Below are positions 1-6,334 of a stretch of 9,003 nucleotides of DNA, in pieces. The translations under genes were made by a program, and so were the position numbers. The stretch comes from Clostridiales bacterium (GTDB lineage Bacteria > Bacillota > Clostridia > Christensenellales > Aristaeellaceae): the NCBI GenBank assembly GCA_012513735.1, contig JAAZBR010000108.1, forward strand, positions 1 through 9,003, given 5' to 3'. The notes beneath the pieces are model-generated. The model was not told where the DNA came from and made no database searches. It saw only the letters and a list, made by a program, of their open reading frames with translations. How positions within the stretch are numbered: position 1 is the stretch's first letter; the number at the start of each line of letters is the position of its first letter.

Positions 1-609
1 AACATCACGCCGCTGCCTCCCGTACCCTGGGCGGGCGTCAAGGTGTATGCGGAGATTTTTGAGGGCATGCACTCCCAGACAGGCACCTACCTGGAAACGC
101 CGGGCCACGTGTACGCGCCCGGTGAACCCTTGGGATACCCCCTGATCGATGTGCCGCTTCACAAGCTGGTCAATGTGCCTTGTGTGCTGCTGAACCTGCC
201 CCTGGTGGAAAAGGGGTCTGACAGGTACGCCATCACCGCGGAGGCGCTGGCAGGCTGCAAGGGCGTCGGCCAGATCCATGAAGGGGATGCGATTTTGGTG
301 GGCACCGGCTGGGGCAGGTACTGGATGGATCCGGACTATGTGACCCATGGGCCCTACTTCACCAAGGCGGCCATGGACTGGCTGCTGCAAAAGAAGCCCG
401 TGATACTGGGCAGCGACTCTTCCCGGTGGGAGAACCTGGAACAGCCCCAGGGTTTCTTCGGGGACTTCTATGCCGCTAACGTGCTGATGCTGGCCCCCCT
501 GGTCAACCTGGAGCAGATGCCCTTCACCCGCTGCAGCCTGACCGCTTTGCCCATCAAGGTGGCAGGTACCTGCGCGACCCCTGTGCGGGCGGTGCTGACG
601 GAGCTGTAA
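1..609 (+). CDS. Cyclase-family protein (kynurenine formamidase-like), 5' end missing
   Basis: The reading frame is open from base 1 and ends with TAA at 607-609, leaving 202 residues of a protein whose N-terminus lies outside the window. The family (metal-dependent hydrolases related to bacterial kynurenine formamidase, PF04199) is recognised from the QTGTYLETPGH block at fragment residues 26-36, which aligns with the family signature HxGTHxDxPxH. Further support comes from GDAILVGTGWG (about 95-105) and the C-terminal block LVNLEQMP...ALPIKVAGTCATPVRAV. Only the last His of the signature (H36) is kept. The other positions are Gln26, Tyr30 and Glu32, and the Glu normally just before the 'LVNL' block is Ala165. 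Standard metal-dependent hydrolysis is therefore doubtful. The gene points towards the minus-strand TIM-barrel gene and its link to the sugar locus is unclear. Fold assignment is fairly sure; the reaction is unknown. Confidence 0.82.
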   Translation, partial: NITPLPPVPWAGVKVYAEIFEGMHSQTGTYLETPGHVYAPGEPLGYPLIDVPLHKLVNVPCVLLNLPLVEKGSDRYAITAEALAGCKGVGQIHEGDAILVGTGWGRYWMDPDYVTHGPYFTKAAMDWLLQKKPVILGSDSSRWENLEQPQGFFGDFYAANVLMLAPLVNLEQMPFTRCSLTALPIKVAGTCATPVRAVLTEL

Positions 610-647
610 TGTAATAGCATCATTCCACACTATTTGCCAGGATAACT

Positions 648-690
648 GAACCCACCCGTCCTACCCATAGAGGCAGAGGCAGGTGGGTTT
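648..690. terminator. Inverted repeat between convergent genes, possible bidirectional terminator
   Basis: AACCCACC (649-656) is the exact reverse complement of GGTGGGTT (682-689), and a G-T pair at 648/690 can extend the stem. The loop is about 25 bases. The repeat lies between the stop codon of the cyclase gene (609) and the stop of the minus-strand TIM-barrel gene (716), where a terminator serving both directions would be expected. The T-run after the stem is short (TTT on the plus strand), so intrinsic termination would be weak. The rest of 610-715 shows no gene. Confidence 0.45.
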
Positions 691-715
691 CATTATCTAT
701 ACCCGAAAGGGACTG

Positions 716-1453
716 CTACAGGCCTTTCAACGTCTGCCTAAGCCAGGCGGCCACCTGGGCAAGGTCGTCCCGGGTGCCGGTACCCAGATAGGGGGTCAGC
801 GAGAAGAATCCGTCAAAGGAGCGGGCCTTGGTGATGGAAATCAACTCTTTAATCTCACCGTTGCCCTGGGCAGGGGGCATGGGGCGGCCGTCCTCATAGA
901 GGCCGTCGTTGATGCGCAGCACCCGGATATGGTTCTTCATCCGGCTGTTGTAGTACACATGAAAGAAAGGATGCTGCTGCAGCTTTACAAACTCCAGCGG
1001 GTTAAACACAATTTGCACGCCATAGGTCTGGTACCGCTTGAGGAAGGTCTCCAGATCCCGGGCGGTGCTGAGGGCGGAGCCCGCCCTGTTCTCCACCAGC
1101 AGGCCCAGGTTGAAGCTGTTGGCGGCCCGGAAGAAGCTGTCCTGCTCCTTTTCTTCGCAGCCCTCGGGGTCTATAAGCAGGGAGGGGATTTCCATCAGGT
1201 GGGTATTGCGCAGCAGGCGGCGCAGGCTTTCCGGGGGCAGCCCGCTGACCCGGGTGCGGTGCATGGCAATACAGCAGCCCGTATCGTACAGCAGGTTGCG
1301 CAGGGGCAGCACTTCCTCAGGCGGCATCTGCTCCAGGGGCAGTTCCTCCTGGCTGGTTTCCAGGCAATGCAGGTTCAGGCTGTCCAGCAGCTTTAGCTTG
1401 TCTAAAAAGCCGGTGGCCAGTGCATCAGGTACATAGGCGGAAATGGTGTTCAT
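716..1453 (-). CDS. Xylose-isomerase-like TIM-barrel protein (sugar phosphate isomerase/epimerase family)
   Basis: A 245-residue protein that starts at ATG 1453. GAGG lies a few bases upstream, inside the end of the preceding gene, and only 3 bases separate it from that gene's stop, so the two are probably translationally coupled. Features of the AP-endonuclease/xylose-isomerase superfamily (PF01261) are LLVENR (118-123, the first metal-ligand Glu), VQIVFNPLE (146-154), NHIRVLRINDG (174-184) and PAQGNGEIKEL (194-204), which resembles the family's 'hlkD...G.G.id' segment. The length is slightly below the usual 260-290. Two positions that normally bind metal look changed: Asn151 where Asp is usual, and Ser218 in FFSLTP where a Glu usually ends the barrel. 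It could be an isomerase or epimerase acting on the product of the AAC(3)-like enzyme, or a non-catalytic relative. Family assignment moderately sure; substrate unknown. Confidence 0.72.
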   Translation of the reverse strand: MNTISAYVPDALATGFLDKLKLLDSLNLHCLETSQEELPLEQMPPEEVLPLRNLLYDTGCCIAMHRTRVSGLPPESLRRLLRNTHLMEIPSLLIDPEGCEEKEQDSFFRAANSFNLGLLVENRAGSALSTARDLETFLKRYQTYGVQIVFNPLEFVKLQQHPFFHVYYNSRMKNHIRVLRINDGLYEDGRPMPPAQGNGEIKELISITKARSFDGFFSLTPYLGTGTRDDLAQVAAWLRQTLKGL

Positions 1454-1456
1454 ATG

Positions 1457-2314
1457 CTACCTCGTTGTGGCCGCTGGCGGCACACAGATTTCACAGGTCG
1501 GGTCCTGGCAGTGGTTGTGGCGGTGGATAGACAGCGGCTGCTGTGCATACTGGCTGCGGGCAAAGCGGCAGAAGTTGCAGTGCTCATTGTGGCAGATGAA
1601 GAACAGCGGGTCCTCCTGCAGCACGCGCTGCCCCACCTCCAGCAGGCGCCGGGCGTCGATCACCTTGGTGACCGCGCGACCGATCAGCCCCTCTACCATT
1701 ACGCCCTCCTTGCGCAGCAGGCCGCTGATGTTCAGGTAATCCCGGTGCCCGGGCGGGAACTTCTTCAGTACAAACTGCCCCTTGCCGTTATAGGGGGGAT
1801 ACAAGGGCGCCGGAATAGCCAGCGTCAGCAGGTAGCGGGAATCCACCAGTTCCTCCAGGGTGTGCATCATGGTGTTGCGGTCCATGTCCACGCCCAACAG
1901 CAGGATCTTGCCGCCCAGCTCGGCCACCTTCATATAGGGGGTGCCGTGGCCACAGCCTGTCTCACAGCGCTCATGCCCTTCCACCACATAGGCGGCTTGC
2001 CTGCCAAAGGCTGCCACCGAGTGAACGGGGTGCAGGCTGCGCAGCACGCCGGGGCGCTTGCGGAACACCTCGGAAATGATGCCCACCGCAGAGGGAGAGT
2101 GCTGGGGATCAAAGGGCGCGCCCCAGCCCGTCAGGGTGGACATCACCAGCGTGCCCTCGGGGCCGATGGCGGTTAGCAGTGCGTCGATTACGGTATCGGC
2201 GCCGCCCTCCACCTGGCCGATGCTGGTCAGCGCGCTGTGCACCAGCAGCACGTCCCCCGGGCGGATGTCCATCAACTCCAGGGAGAGGAGGATCTGCTCA
2301 CGGTTTATCTGCAT
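1457..2314 (-). CDS. AAC(3)-family N-acetyltransferase with cysteine-rich C-terminal tail
   Basis: A 285-residue member of the antibiotic N-acetyltransferase family (PF02522), which moves acetyl from acetyl-CoA to an amino group, classically N3 of 2-deoxystreptamine aminoglycosides. The N-terminal half matches the family well: GDVLLVHSALTSIG (20-33), EGGADTVIDALL (36-47), GPEGTLVMST (51-60), and RSLHPVHSVAAFG (92-104), the conserved His region. The start is ATG 2314, preceded by AAGGAG at a 6-base spacing. The frame stays open to 2416, but those 34 extra codons carry no family signal and lack this ribosome site. The tail has two C-x4-C-x2-C motifs, C241/C246/C249 and C269/C274/C277, with several His between them, which is unusual. 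The gene is followed after 3 bases by the TIM-barrel gene. Genome context (sugar locus) argues for a metabolic amine substrate rather than dedicated resistance, but that is inference. Confidence 0.85.
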   Translation of the reverse strand: MQINREQILLSLELMDIRPGDVLLVHSALTSIGQVEGGADTVIDALLTAIGPEGTLVMSTLTGWGAPFDPQHSPSAVGIISEVFRKRPGVLRSLHPVHSVAAFGRQAAYVVEGHERCETGCGHGTPYMKVAELGGKILLLGVDMDRNTMMHTLEELVDSRYLLTLAIPAPLYPPYNGKGQFVLKKFPPGHRDYLNISGLLRKEGVMVEGLIGRAVTKVIDARRLLEVGQRVLQEDPLFFICHNEHCNFCRFARSQYAQQPLSIHRHNHCQDPTCEICVPPAATTR

Positions 2315-2320
2315 ACATTG

Positions 2321-2326
2321 CTCCTT
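2321..2326 (-). promoter_or_regulatory. Ribosome binding site that fixes the AAC(3) start
   Basis: Read on the minus strand this is AAGGAG, 6 bases before ATG 2314. It decides in favour of the 285-residue protein over the 34-codon longer form. Confidence 0.8.
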
Positions 2327-2381
2327 GTAAGGGGAATGGTTCAACCACGCATGGAAGTGATTGAAGATGATACATAGTGAA

Positions 2382-2459
2382 AAGGCTGAACATGGTTGCA
2401 CGGCAGACAGGGCCACGGGGATGTTGTCGCAGCGGACTGCTTCCGGATGGTTCAGCCTT
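2382..2459 (-). terminator. Long-loop inverted repeat at the end of the DeoR gene
   Basis: AAGGCTGAAC (2382-2391) and GTTCAGCCTT (2450-2459) are perfect 10-base reverse complements. One arm includes the stop codon of the DeoR gene (2452-2454). Read in the direction of transcription (minus strand), the second arm runs into TTTTC. The 58-base loop contains a further small hairpin, GCAG-TCCG-CTGC in the minus-strand sense. This could terminate or attenuate DeoR transcripts before the AAC(3) gene. The short T-run and long loop make it uncertain. The rest of the 137-base gap (2315-2451) holds the AAC(3) ribosome site and a TATCAT hexamer, but no convincing -35 box. Confidence 0.4.
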
Positions 2460-3240
2460 CCTTGGCCAGGATGGTGGTTACTTTGGCTTCCTCCAGGGCC
2501 TGGGCCAGCGCCTCATCGGGGGCAGCGTTGGTGACAATGCTGGTGATCTCCTTCAGTGCGGCGTAGGTGACCAAGGAATAGCGCCCGAACTTGCTGTCAT
2601 CCAGCAGCACATAACGCTTGTCCGTGCGGGCCAGGATGCAGGTGTTGAGGCTGGAAATGCTGAGCTGGTTGGAGGAAAAGCCCATCTCCGGCGCCAGCCC
2701 TTCGCAGCCGAAGAAGCTTTTGGTAAAGTGAAACGGGGCGACAAAGCGCTCGGTCAGGGGGCCCGAAAAGTCGCGCCGGTTGTGGTTGTATTCGCCCCCC
2801 AGCAGAATCACCCGCACCTGGGGCGAGGGAGACAGCACCTGGATGTTGGCGATGGAGTTGGTGACCACATTCAGCGACCGGAAGTCCCCGCCCGCAATAC
2901 GCTGGCTAAGGGCCAGTGTCATCTGCATCAGGGTGGTGCCGCTGTCCAGGAAGATGGTGTCGCCATCCTGCACCAGGGCTGCAGCGGTGGCGCCGATGGT
3001 GCGCTTCTCCTGGGAGTAAACTTTCTCGCTGCTTTCAAAGGAATAGTCCTGGGGTGCTCCCGGTAGCTGGATGCCGCCATAGTTGCGCACGATCAGACCT
3101 TTGTGTTCCAGCTCGTTGAACAACCGGCGTACCGTGGCCACAGAGATACCCAGCAGCTCCACGGCTTCGGCGGTAGTCATCCGGTGGGTGGTGGAAAGTA
3201 CGCTCAACAGATGATTCTCACGGGTGGCCTTTTTGCTCAT
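2452..3240 (-). CDS. DeoR-family transcriptional regulator of the sugar locus
   Basis: A 262-residue regulator. The N-terminal winged helix-turn-helix spans about residues 8-58, with TTAEAVELLGISVATVRRL (22-40) as the helix-turn-helix and LEHKGLIVRNYGG (44-56) as the wing, the DeoR hallmark. The sensor domain (about 76-235) shows GDTIFLDSGTT (93-103), NVVTNS (124-129), VILLGGEYN (144-152) and YVLLDDSKFG (210-219). This sugar-phosphate-isomerase-like fold typically binds a phosphorylated sugar that releases the repressor. Start ATG 3240 is chosen because GGGGG lies 7 bases upstream. The in-frame GTG at 3264 would sit only about 11 bases after the predicted transcription start, with no ribosome site. 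The gene is divergent from the kinase operon and shares its control region, so it most likely regulates that operon and itself. The inducer is unknown. Confidence 0.92.
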   Translation of the reverse strand: MSKKATRENHLLSVLSTTHRMTTAEAVELLGISVATVRRLFNELEHKGLIVRNYGGIQLPGAPQDYSFESSEKVYSQEKRTIGATAAALVQDGDTIFLDSGTTLMQMTLALSQRIAGGDFRSLNVVTNSIANIQVLSPSPQVRVILLGGEYNHNRRDFSGPLTERFVAPFHFTKSFFGCEGLAPEMGFSSNQLSISSLNTCILARTDKRYVLLDDSKFGRYSLVTYAALKEITSIVTNAAPDEALAQALEEAKVTTILAKEG

Positions 3241-3247
3241 GCGCACG

Positions 3248-3255
3248 CCCCCTTT
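3248..3255 (-). promoter_or_regulatory. Ribosome binding site for the DeoR regulator
   Basis: On the minus strand this reads AAAGGGGG, 7 bases before ATG 3240. It supports the 262-residue form. An AGGAG at 3277-3281 lies upstream of the predicted transcription start and so would not be in the mRNA. Confidence 0.65.
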
Positions 3256-3281
3256 ATTACTCACTATTCATGGTATCTCCT

Positions 3282-3310
3282 ATCATAAGGCATGTTTTGT
3301 CTCAGGTCAA
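3282..3310 (-). promoter_or_regulatory. Predicted sigma-A promoter of the DeoR gene
   Basis: Read on the minus strand: -35 TTGACC (3305-3310), a 17-base spacer, then -10 TATGAT (3282-3287). Each box differs from consensus at one position. Transcription would start near 3275, giving a leader of about 35 bases before ATG 3240. Confidence 0.8.
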
Positions 3311-3316
3311 GCGCAG

Positions 3317-3339
3317 GGAATGATCGGTTCGATCATTCC
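3317..3339. promoter_or_regulatory. 23-base palindromic operator, likely DeoR binding site
   Basis: The left arm GGAATGATCG (3317-3326) and the right arm CGATCATTCC (3330-3339) are perfect 10-base reverse complements separated by GTT. The palindrome fills the space between the two divergent -35 boxes, 6 bases from the DeoR one and 2 from the kinase one. The position and symmetry suggest a site for a dimeric regulator acting on both promoters. The adjacent DeoR-family protein is the natural candidate, though binding is inferred. Confidence 0.75.
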
Positions 3340-3341
3340 GG

Positions 3342-3370
3342 TTGACGAAGGGTGACAATCGTGCTATCAT
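3342..3370 (+). promoter_or_regulatory. Predicted sigma-A promoter of the kinase/transport operon
   Basis: -35 TTGACG (3342-3347), a 17-base spacer, -10 TATCAT (3365-3370). Each box has one mismatch to consensus. Transcription would begin near 3377, leaving a leader of about 76 bases before the kinase start. No riboswitch or strong hairpin is evident in that leader. TCATC (3367-3371) and GATGA (3380-3384) form a weak inverted repeat over the start site. Confidence 0.8.
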
Positions 3371-3452
3371 CAACATGAAGATGACCCCATAGGCACCTGC
3401 CATACACGCTGCACCCCTCGCCATCAACAACTAGTTTTATGGAGCAGAAACC

Positions 3453-4970
3453 ATGTTACGCCATCTGATCGGCATCGATATAGGCACCACAGGTACCAAG
3501 AGCATGCTCATCCGGGAGGATGGGCAGGTGATTGCCCATGCCTACCAGGGCTACCCGCTGAGCAGTCCCTCGGTGGGCAGGTCCGAGCAAAATGCCGAGG
3601 CCTGGTGGGAGGCCGTGGTGCATACCGTTCACGACGTGCTGGCAGCAGCTCCCGGCGCCGCCGGGCAGGTGGTGGCCATATCTCTCTCCACCCAGGGCGG
3701 CACCATGGTGCCGGTGGATCAGCAGGGGATGCCTCTGCGCCCTGCCATCGTGTGGAACGACAGCCGCTGTGGCGACCAGCAGCGGGCTTTTGAGGCCGCT
3801 CTGGGTGCTGAGCGCATGTATCACAGCAGCGGCTGGACCCTGGGCCGCGGGCTGAACGCCCTGCAGATCGCCTGGCTGCGGCAGCATGAGCCCCAGGTGT
3901 TTGAGCAGACGGCCCATTTCCTGTCGGTACATGATTTCCTTTCTTATAGGCTCACCGGCCAGCGGGCTGTGGACATCAGCAACGCGGGCATCAACCAGGT
4001 GGCCGACATCACCCGCAAGGCCTATGATACGGATATTTTGGCTTTCTGTGGCGTCCGGGAGGAGCAGCTTGCCCGGCTGGTGGATTCCGGCCGGCCCATT
4101 GCACCCCTGACAGTCCGAGCCGCTCAAGCCCTTGGCCTGCCCCAGGACGTGCTGCTGGTGGCAGGTGCCCATGACCAATATGCCGCCTGTGTGGGCGCCG
4201 GCATCAACAGGCCCGGCCGTGCCATGATCGGCAGCGGCACCGCCTGGGTGGTGACGGCGCTGGGTGACAAGGCCGATTTTTCCAGGGGCTTCGCCCAGTC
4301 CCGGGCAGCGGTGGAGGGCCTGTGGGGCTCCATCGTATCGCTGTCCACAGGGGGTGTCAGCCTGGATTGGCTGCTGCAAAGCGTGATTGGTGATCAACCC
4401 TCCTCCGCCAAGCCCGACTACGTCCGGCTCAACGAGCAGGCTGCCCAGCGGCCGATTGGGGGTGGCGGGCTGATGTTCTTCCCCTACTTCCGCAACGCCA
4501 GCTTCCCTCTGCCCCCGGCGGACTGGCATGCCAGCTTCCTGGGGCTGGACCTGTCCCACGACCGCTACAGCATGGCCCGCGCGGTCATGGAGGGGGTTGC
4601 CTGCCATATCGCCTGGGTGCTGGAGCAGTTTCCTGTGGATGACCCGTCAGCCCCTGTGGTGCTGTCGGGCGGCGCAGGCAAGAGTCCCGTGTGGCGTCAG
4701 CTTCTGGCGGACATTCTGGGCCGGCCCCTGCGCATCCCCACAATGGCCGACTTGCCCTGCATCGGGGCGGGCATTCTGGCCGGCCTGGGCAGCGGCGTAT
4801 TTGACAACCCGGATGAAGCCCTGGCCCGCTTCTCGCCGGAGGAAATGCTGATCCAGCCCGACCCTGAGCACATCCGGACCTACCGGGACTATCAGCAGCT
4901 CTATCGCCGCCGGGCGAAAGGCCTGGCAGCGCTGTACCAAGAACCGCCTCGGGAATCCCGAAGCATATAG
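3453..4970 (+). CDS. FGGY-family carbohydrate kinase (xylulokinase-like)
   Basis: A 505-residue cytoplasmic sugar kinase of normal family length (about 500). The N-terminal FGGY domain (about 4-245) begins with the phosphate-binding IGIDIGTTGTK (6-16) and includes SEQNAEAWWEA (44-54), RPAIVWNDSR (96-105) and HDFLSYRLTG (160-169). The second domain follows, with the presumed catalytic Asp241 in GAHDQYAACVGAG (238-250), GSGTAWV (260-266), MARAVMEGVACHI (374-386), and the nucleotide-binding VVLSGGAGKSPVWRQLLAD (402-420). Overall it resembles xylulokinases most, but the sugar-contact segment reads STQGGTMVPVD (79-89) instead of the usual GQMHG pattern, so the substrate need not be xylulose. GGAG (3441-3444) lies 8 bases before the ATG. 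It is the first gene of the operon, 15 bases ahead of the binding-protein gene. Its phosphorylated product is a plausible inducer for the DeoR protein. Confidence 0.92.
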   Translation: MLRHLIGIDIGTTGTKSMLIREDGQVIAHAYQGYPLSSPSVGRSEQNAEAWWEAVVHTVHDVLAAAPGAAGQVVAISLSTQGGTMVPVDQQGMPLRPAIVWNDSRCGDQQRAFEAALGAERMYHSSGWTLGRGLNALQIAWLRQHEPQVFEQTAHFLSVHDFLSYRLTGQRAVDISNAGINQVADITRKAYDTDILAFCGVREEQLARLVDSGRPIAPLTVRAAQALGLPQDVLLVAGAHDQYAACVGAGINRPGRAMIGSGTAWVVTALGDKADFSRGFAQSRAAVEGLWGSIVSLSTGGVSLDWLLQSVIGDQPSSAKPDYVRLNEQAAQRPIGGGGLMFFPYFRNASFPLPPADWHASFLGLDLSHDRYSMARAVMEGVACHIAWVLEQFPVDDPSAPVVLSGGAGKSPVWRQLLADILGRPLRIPTMADLPCIGAGILAGLGSGVFDNPDEALARFSPEEMLIQPDPEHIRTYRDYQQLYRRRAKGLAALYQEPPRESRSI

Positions 4971-4985
4971 AAAAAAGGAGGAACC

Positions 4986-6287
4986 ATGACTGCTATGAAG
5001 AGGATTTTTGCACTCGTCCTGACCTTGACCCTGCTGCTGTCTCTGGCTGTTGTACTGCCCGCCGCGGCCGAGCAGAAGAAGCCTGTCACGCTGGAGACCT
5101 GGATCGTTCAGACCGACTGGTCTGACGCCTGGGACAACCTGATGAAACCCCGCTTTGAGGAACAGTACCCCTGGATTACCTTGGAGGCCGTGGGCCTGGG
5201 TGGCTCCAATGTGGACTACATACGCACCCGCATTCCCTCCGGCTCTGTGCCCGATGTATGGCAGGTGGACAACGACCCGACCTACTACAACGCTGTGGAT
5301 GAGGGGCTACTGGTGGACCTGAACACCCTGGAGGTGTCCAAGGCCATCCCCCAGGCCTACCGCGACGCCTTCACCTACAAGGACAAACTGTTTGGTCTGA
5401 CCCAGGGCGCCGCCTTCAGCGTGCTGTACCTGAACATGAAGATCCTGGAGGATGCCGGCTGGACCCAGGCTCCCGCCAACTGGGAAGAGTTTATCCGTTG
5501 TTGCGACGACATCAAGACAAAGACCGGCGTGGCGCCCCTGACCCTGGCCGGCGACAAGACCACCACCTGCTGGATGTTGTTTGAGCTGATTGCCGCCAAT
5601 GTGGCCGGCGACACCCTGGGCCTGGGCGTATTTGAAACCCAGTTCCTGGATGGCACCCTGGATTTCACCGCCTATCCCCAGATCAGCGAGCGCCTGGCCC
5701 AGGTGGCCCCCTATATGCTGACCGGTACCGCCAGCATGACCGAGGATGATGTGACTGCCGCCATGACTGACGGCACCGCCGCCATGGCCATTGCAGGCAA
5801 CTGGACAGCCAACAACATCTGCAGCGGCATTGAGACCGCATCGGGCGATCCCAAGTACGTCAAGGCCGTGCTGGCTCCCTTCAACGACGAAGGCAAGGGT
5901 GTGTGGATCTCCGTGTCCCCCGAGACCGCCTTTGGGCTATCCAACGCGCCGGCCGATCCCGAGGTACTGGAAGCCCGCGAGCTCTTCTTCAACTGGGTGT
6001 TCCAGCCCGAGAACTTCGCCATCATTCAGAACGCCCGTGGCACCGTGCCGGTGCTGGAAACCATGACGGCTGAACAGATCAAGCTGCCCGCCGCCATTTC
6101 CGAGATTGTGCCCGCTATGAATGCGGCCAGCTTCGTCAAGATGGGCTTCAACCTGTGGACCAATGAATTCAGGGATGCCGCCACCACAGCCCTCAAGGAT
6201 GTGTACGGCGGCAACCGGGAGGCGGCCGATGCTGTCAAGGGCATGACCGAGCTGTTGAAGACCTCCAACCGCGCCAACATCAAGTAA
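4986..6287 (+). CDS. ABC transporter sugar-binding protein (family 1 extracellular solute-binding protein)
   Basis: A 433-residue exported substrate-binding protein, the usual size for the family. A signal peptide covers about residues 1-28: the basic MKR (4-6), a hydrophobic run ALVLTLTLLLSLAVV (9-23), then LPAAA ahead of EQ, a signal peptidase I-type cut. No lipobox Cys follows, which is odd for a Gram-positive binding protein. Mature-domain family features are NLMKPRFEEQYPWITLEAV (51-69), SVPDVWQVDNDPTYY (87-101), LFGLTQGAAFSVLYLNM (135-151) and ANWEEFIRCCDDIKTKTG (164-181). Further on come AAMAIAGNWTANN and an FNWVFQPENFAII segment. AAGGAGG ends 4 bases before ATG 4986. That spacing is short, so the in-frame ATG at 4995 is possible too. 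Two permease genes follow. The substrate is probably a mono- or oligosaccharide or a related compound. Confidence 0.93.
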   Translation: MTAMKRIFALVLTLTLLLSLAVVLPAAAEQKKPVTLETWIVQTDWSDAWDNLMKPRFEEQYPWITLEAVGLGGSNVDYIRTRIPSGSVPDVWQVDNDPTYYNAVDEGLLVDLNTLEVSKAIPQAYRDAFTYKDKLFGLTQGAAFSVLYLNMKILEDAGWTQAPANWEEFIRCCDDIKTKTGVAPLTLAGDKTTTCWMLFELIAANVAGDTLGLGVFETQFLDGTLDFTAYPQISERLAQVAPYMLTGTASMTEDDVTAAMTDGTAAMAIAGNWTANNICSGIETASGDPKYVKAVLAPFNDEGKGVWISVSPETAFGLSNAPADPEVLEARELFFNWVFQPENFAIIQNARGTVPVLETMTAEQIKLPAAISEIVPAMNAASFVKMGFNLWTNEFRDAATTALKDVYGGNREAADAVKGMTELLKTSNRANIK

Positions 6288-6296
6288 CCCATACCC

Positions 6297-6334
6297 ACCG
6301 GCAGGGGTGGATCGCGCCGCCCCTGCCGGTCCCT
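6297..6334 (+). terminator. Strong intercistronic hairpin between binding protein and permease genes
   Basis: ACCGGCAGGGG (6297-6307) pairs perfectly with CCCCTGCCGGT (6320-6330). The stem continues through TGG/CCG (6308-6310 with 6317-6319, one T-G pair), giving 14 base pairs and a 6-base loop ATCGCG. CCC and then TTTT (6334-6337) follow. It most likely protects the binding-protein mRNA end and partly stops transcription, so that binding protein outnumbers permease, as is known for other sugar ABC operons. GTCCC (6329-6333) can alternatively pair with GGGAC (6341-6345), which would compete with the base of the stem. Confidence 0.75.

Noticed and set aside
683..1396. Long plus-strand open frame opposite the TIM-barrel gene
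   Set aside because: Its translation has no recognisable domain and is rich in Gln, Gly and Ala, as expected for the antisense of a GC-rich gene. The minus-strand frame has family motifs and a ribosome site.
1454..2176. Plus-strand open frame opposite the AAC(3) gene
   Set aside because: Antisense shadow with His/Gln-rich low-information sequence; the minus strand encodes clear AAC(3) motifs.
1457..2314. Acquired aminoglycoside resistance gene
   Set aside because: There are no mobile-element signs, no shift in base composition by eye, and the gene is coupled to a metabolic TIM-barrel gene. Family membership alone does not show resistance.
2337..2347. Small palindrome TGGTT-C-AACCA upstream of the AAC(3) gene as an operator
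   Set aside because: The arms are only 5 bases and share nothing with the palindrome at 3317-3339; chance is a sufficient explanation.
2315..2416. Longer N-terminus for the AAC(3) protein
   Set aside because: The added 34 residues match nothing in the family, while the inner ATG has AAGGAG at ideal spacing.
3257..3271. Tiny leader peptide MNSE or the GTG start at 3264 ahead of the DeoR gene
   Set aside because: The AGGAG that would serve them lies upstream of the predicted transcription start and would not be in the mRNA; ATG 3240 has its own ribosome site.
3456..4607. 383-codon minus-strand open frame inside the kinase
   Set aside because: Lies entirely opposite a well-supported FGGY kinase, shows no domain, and would need transcription against the operon.
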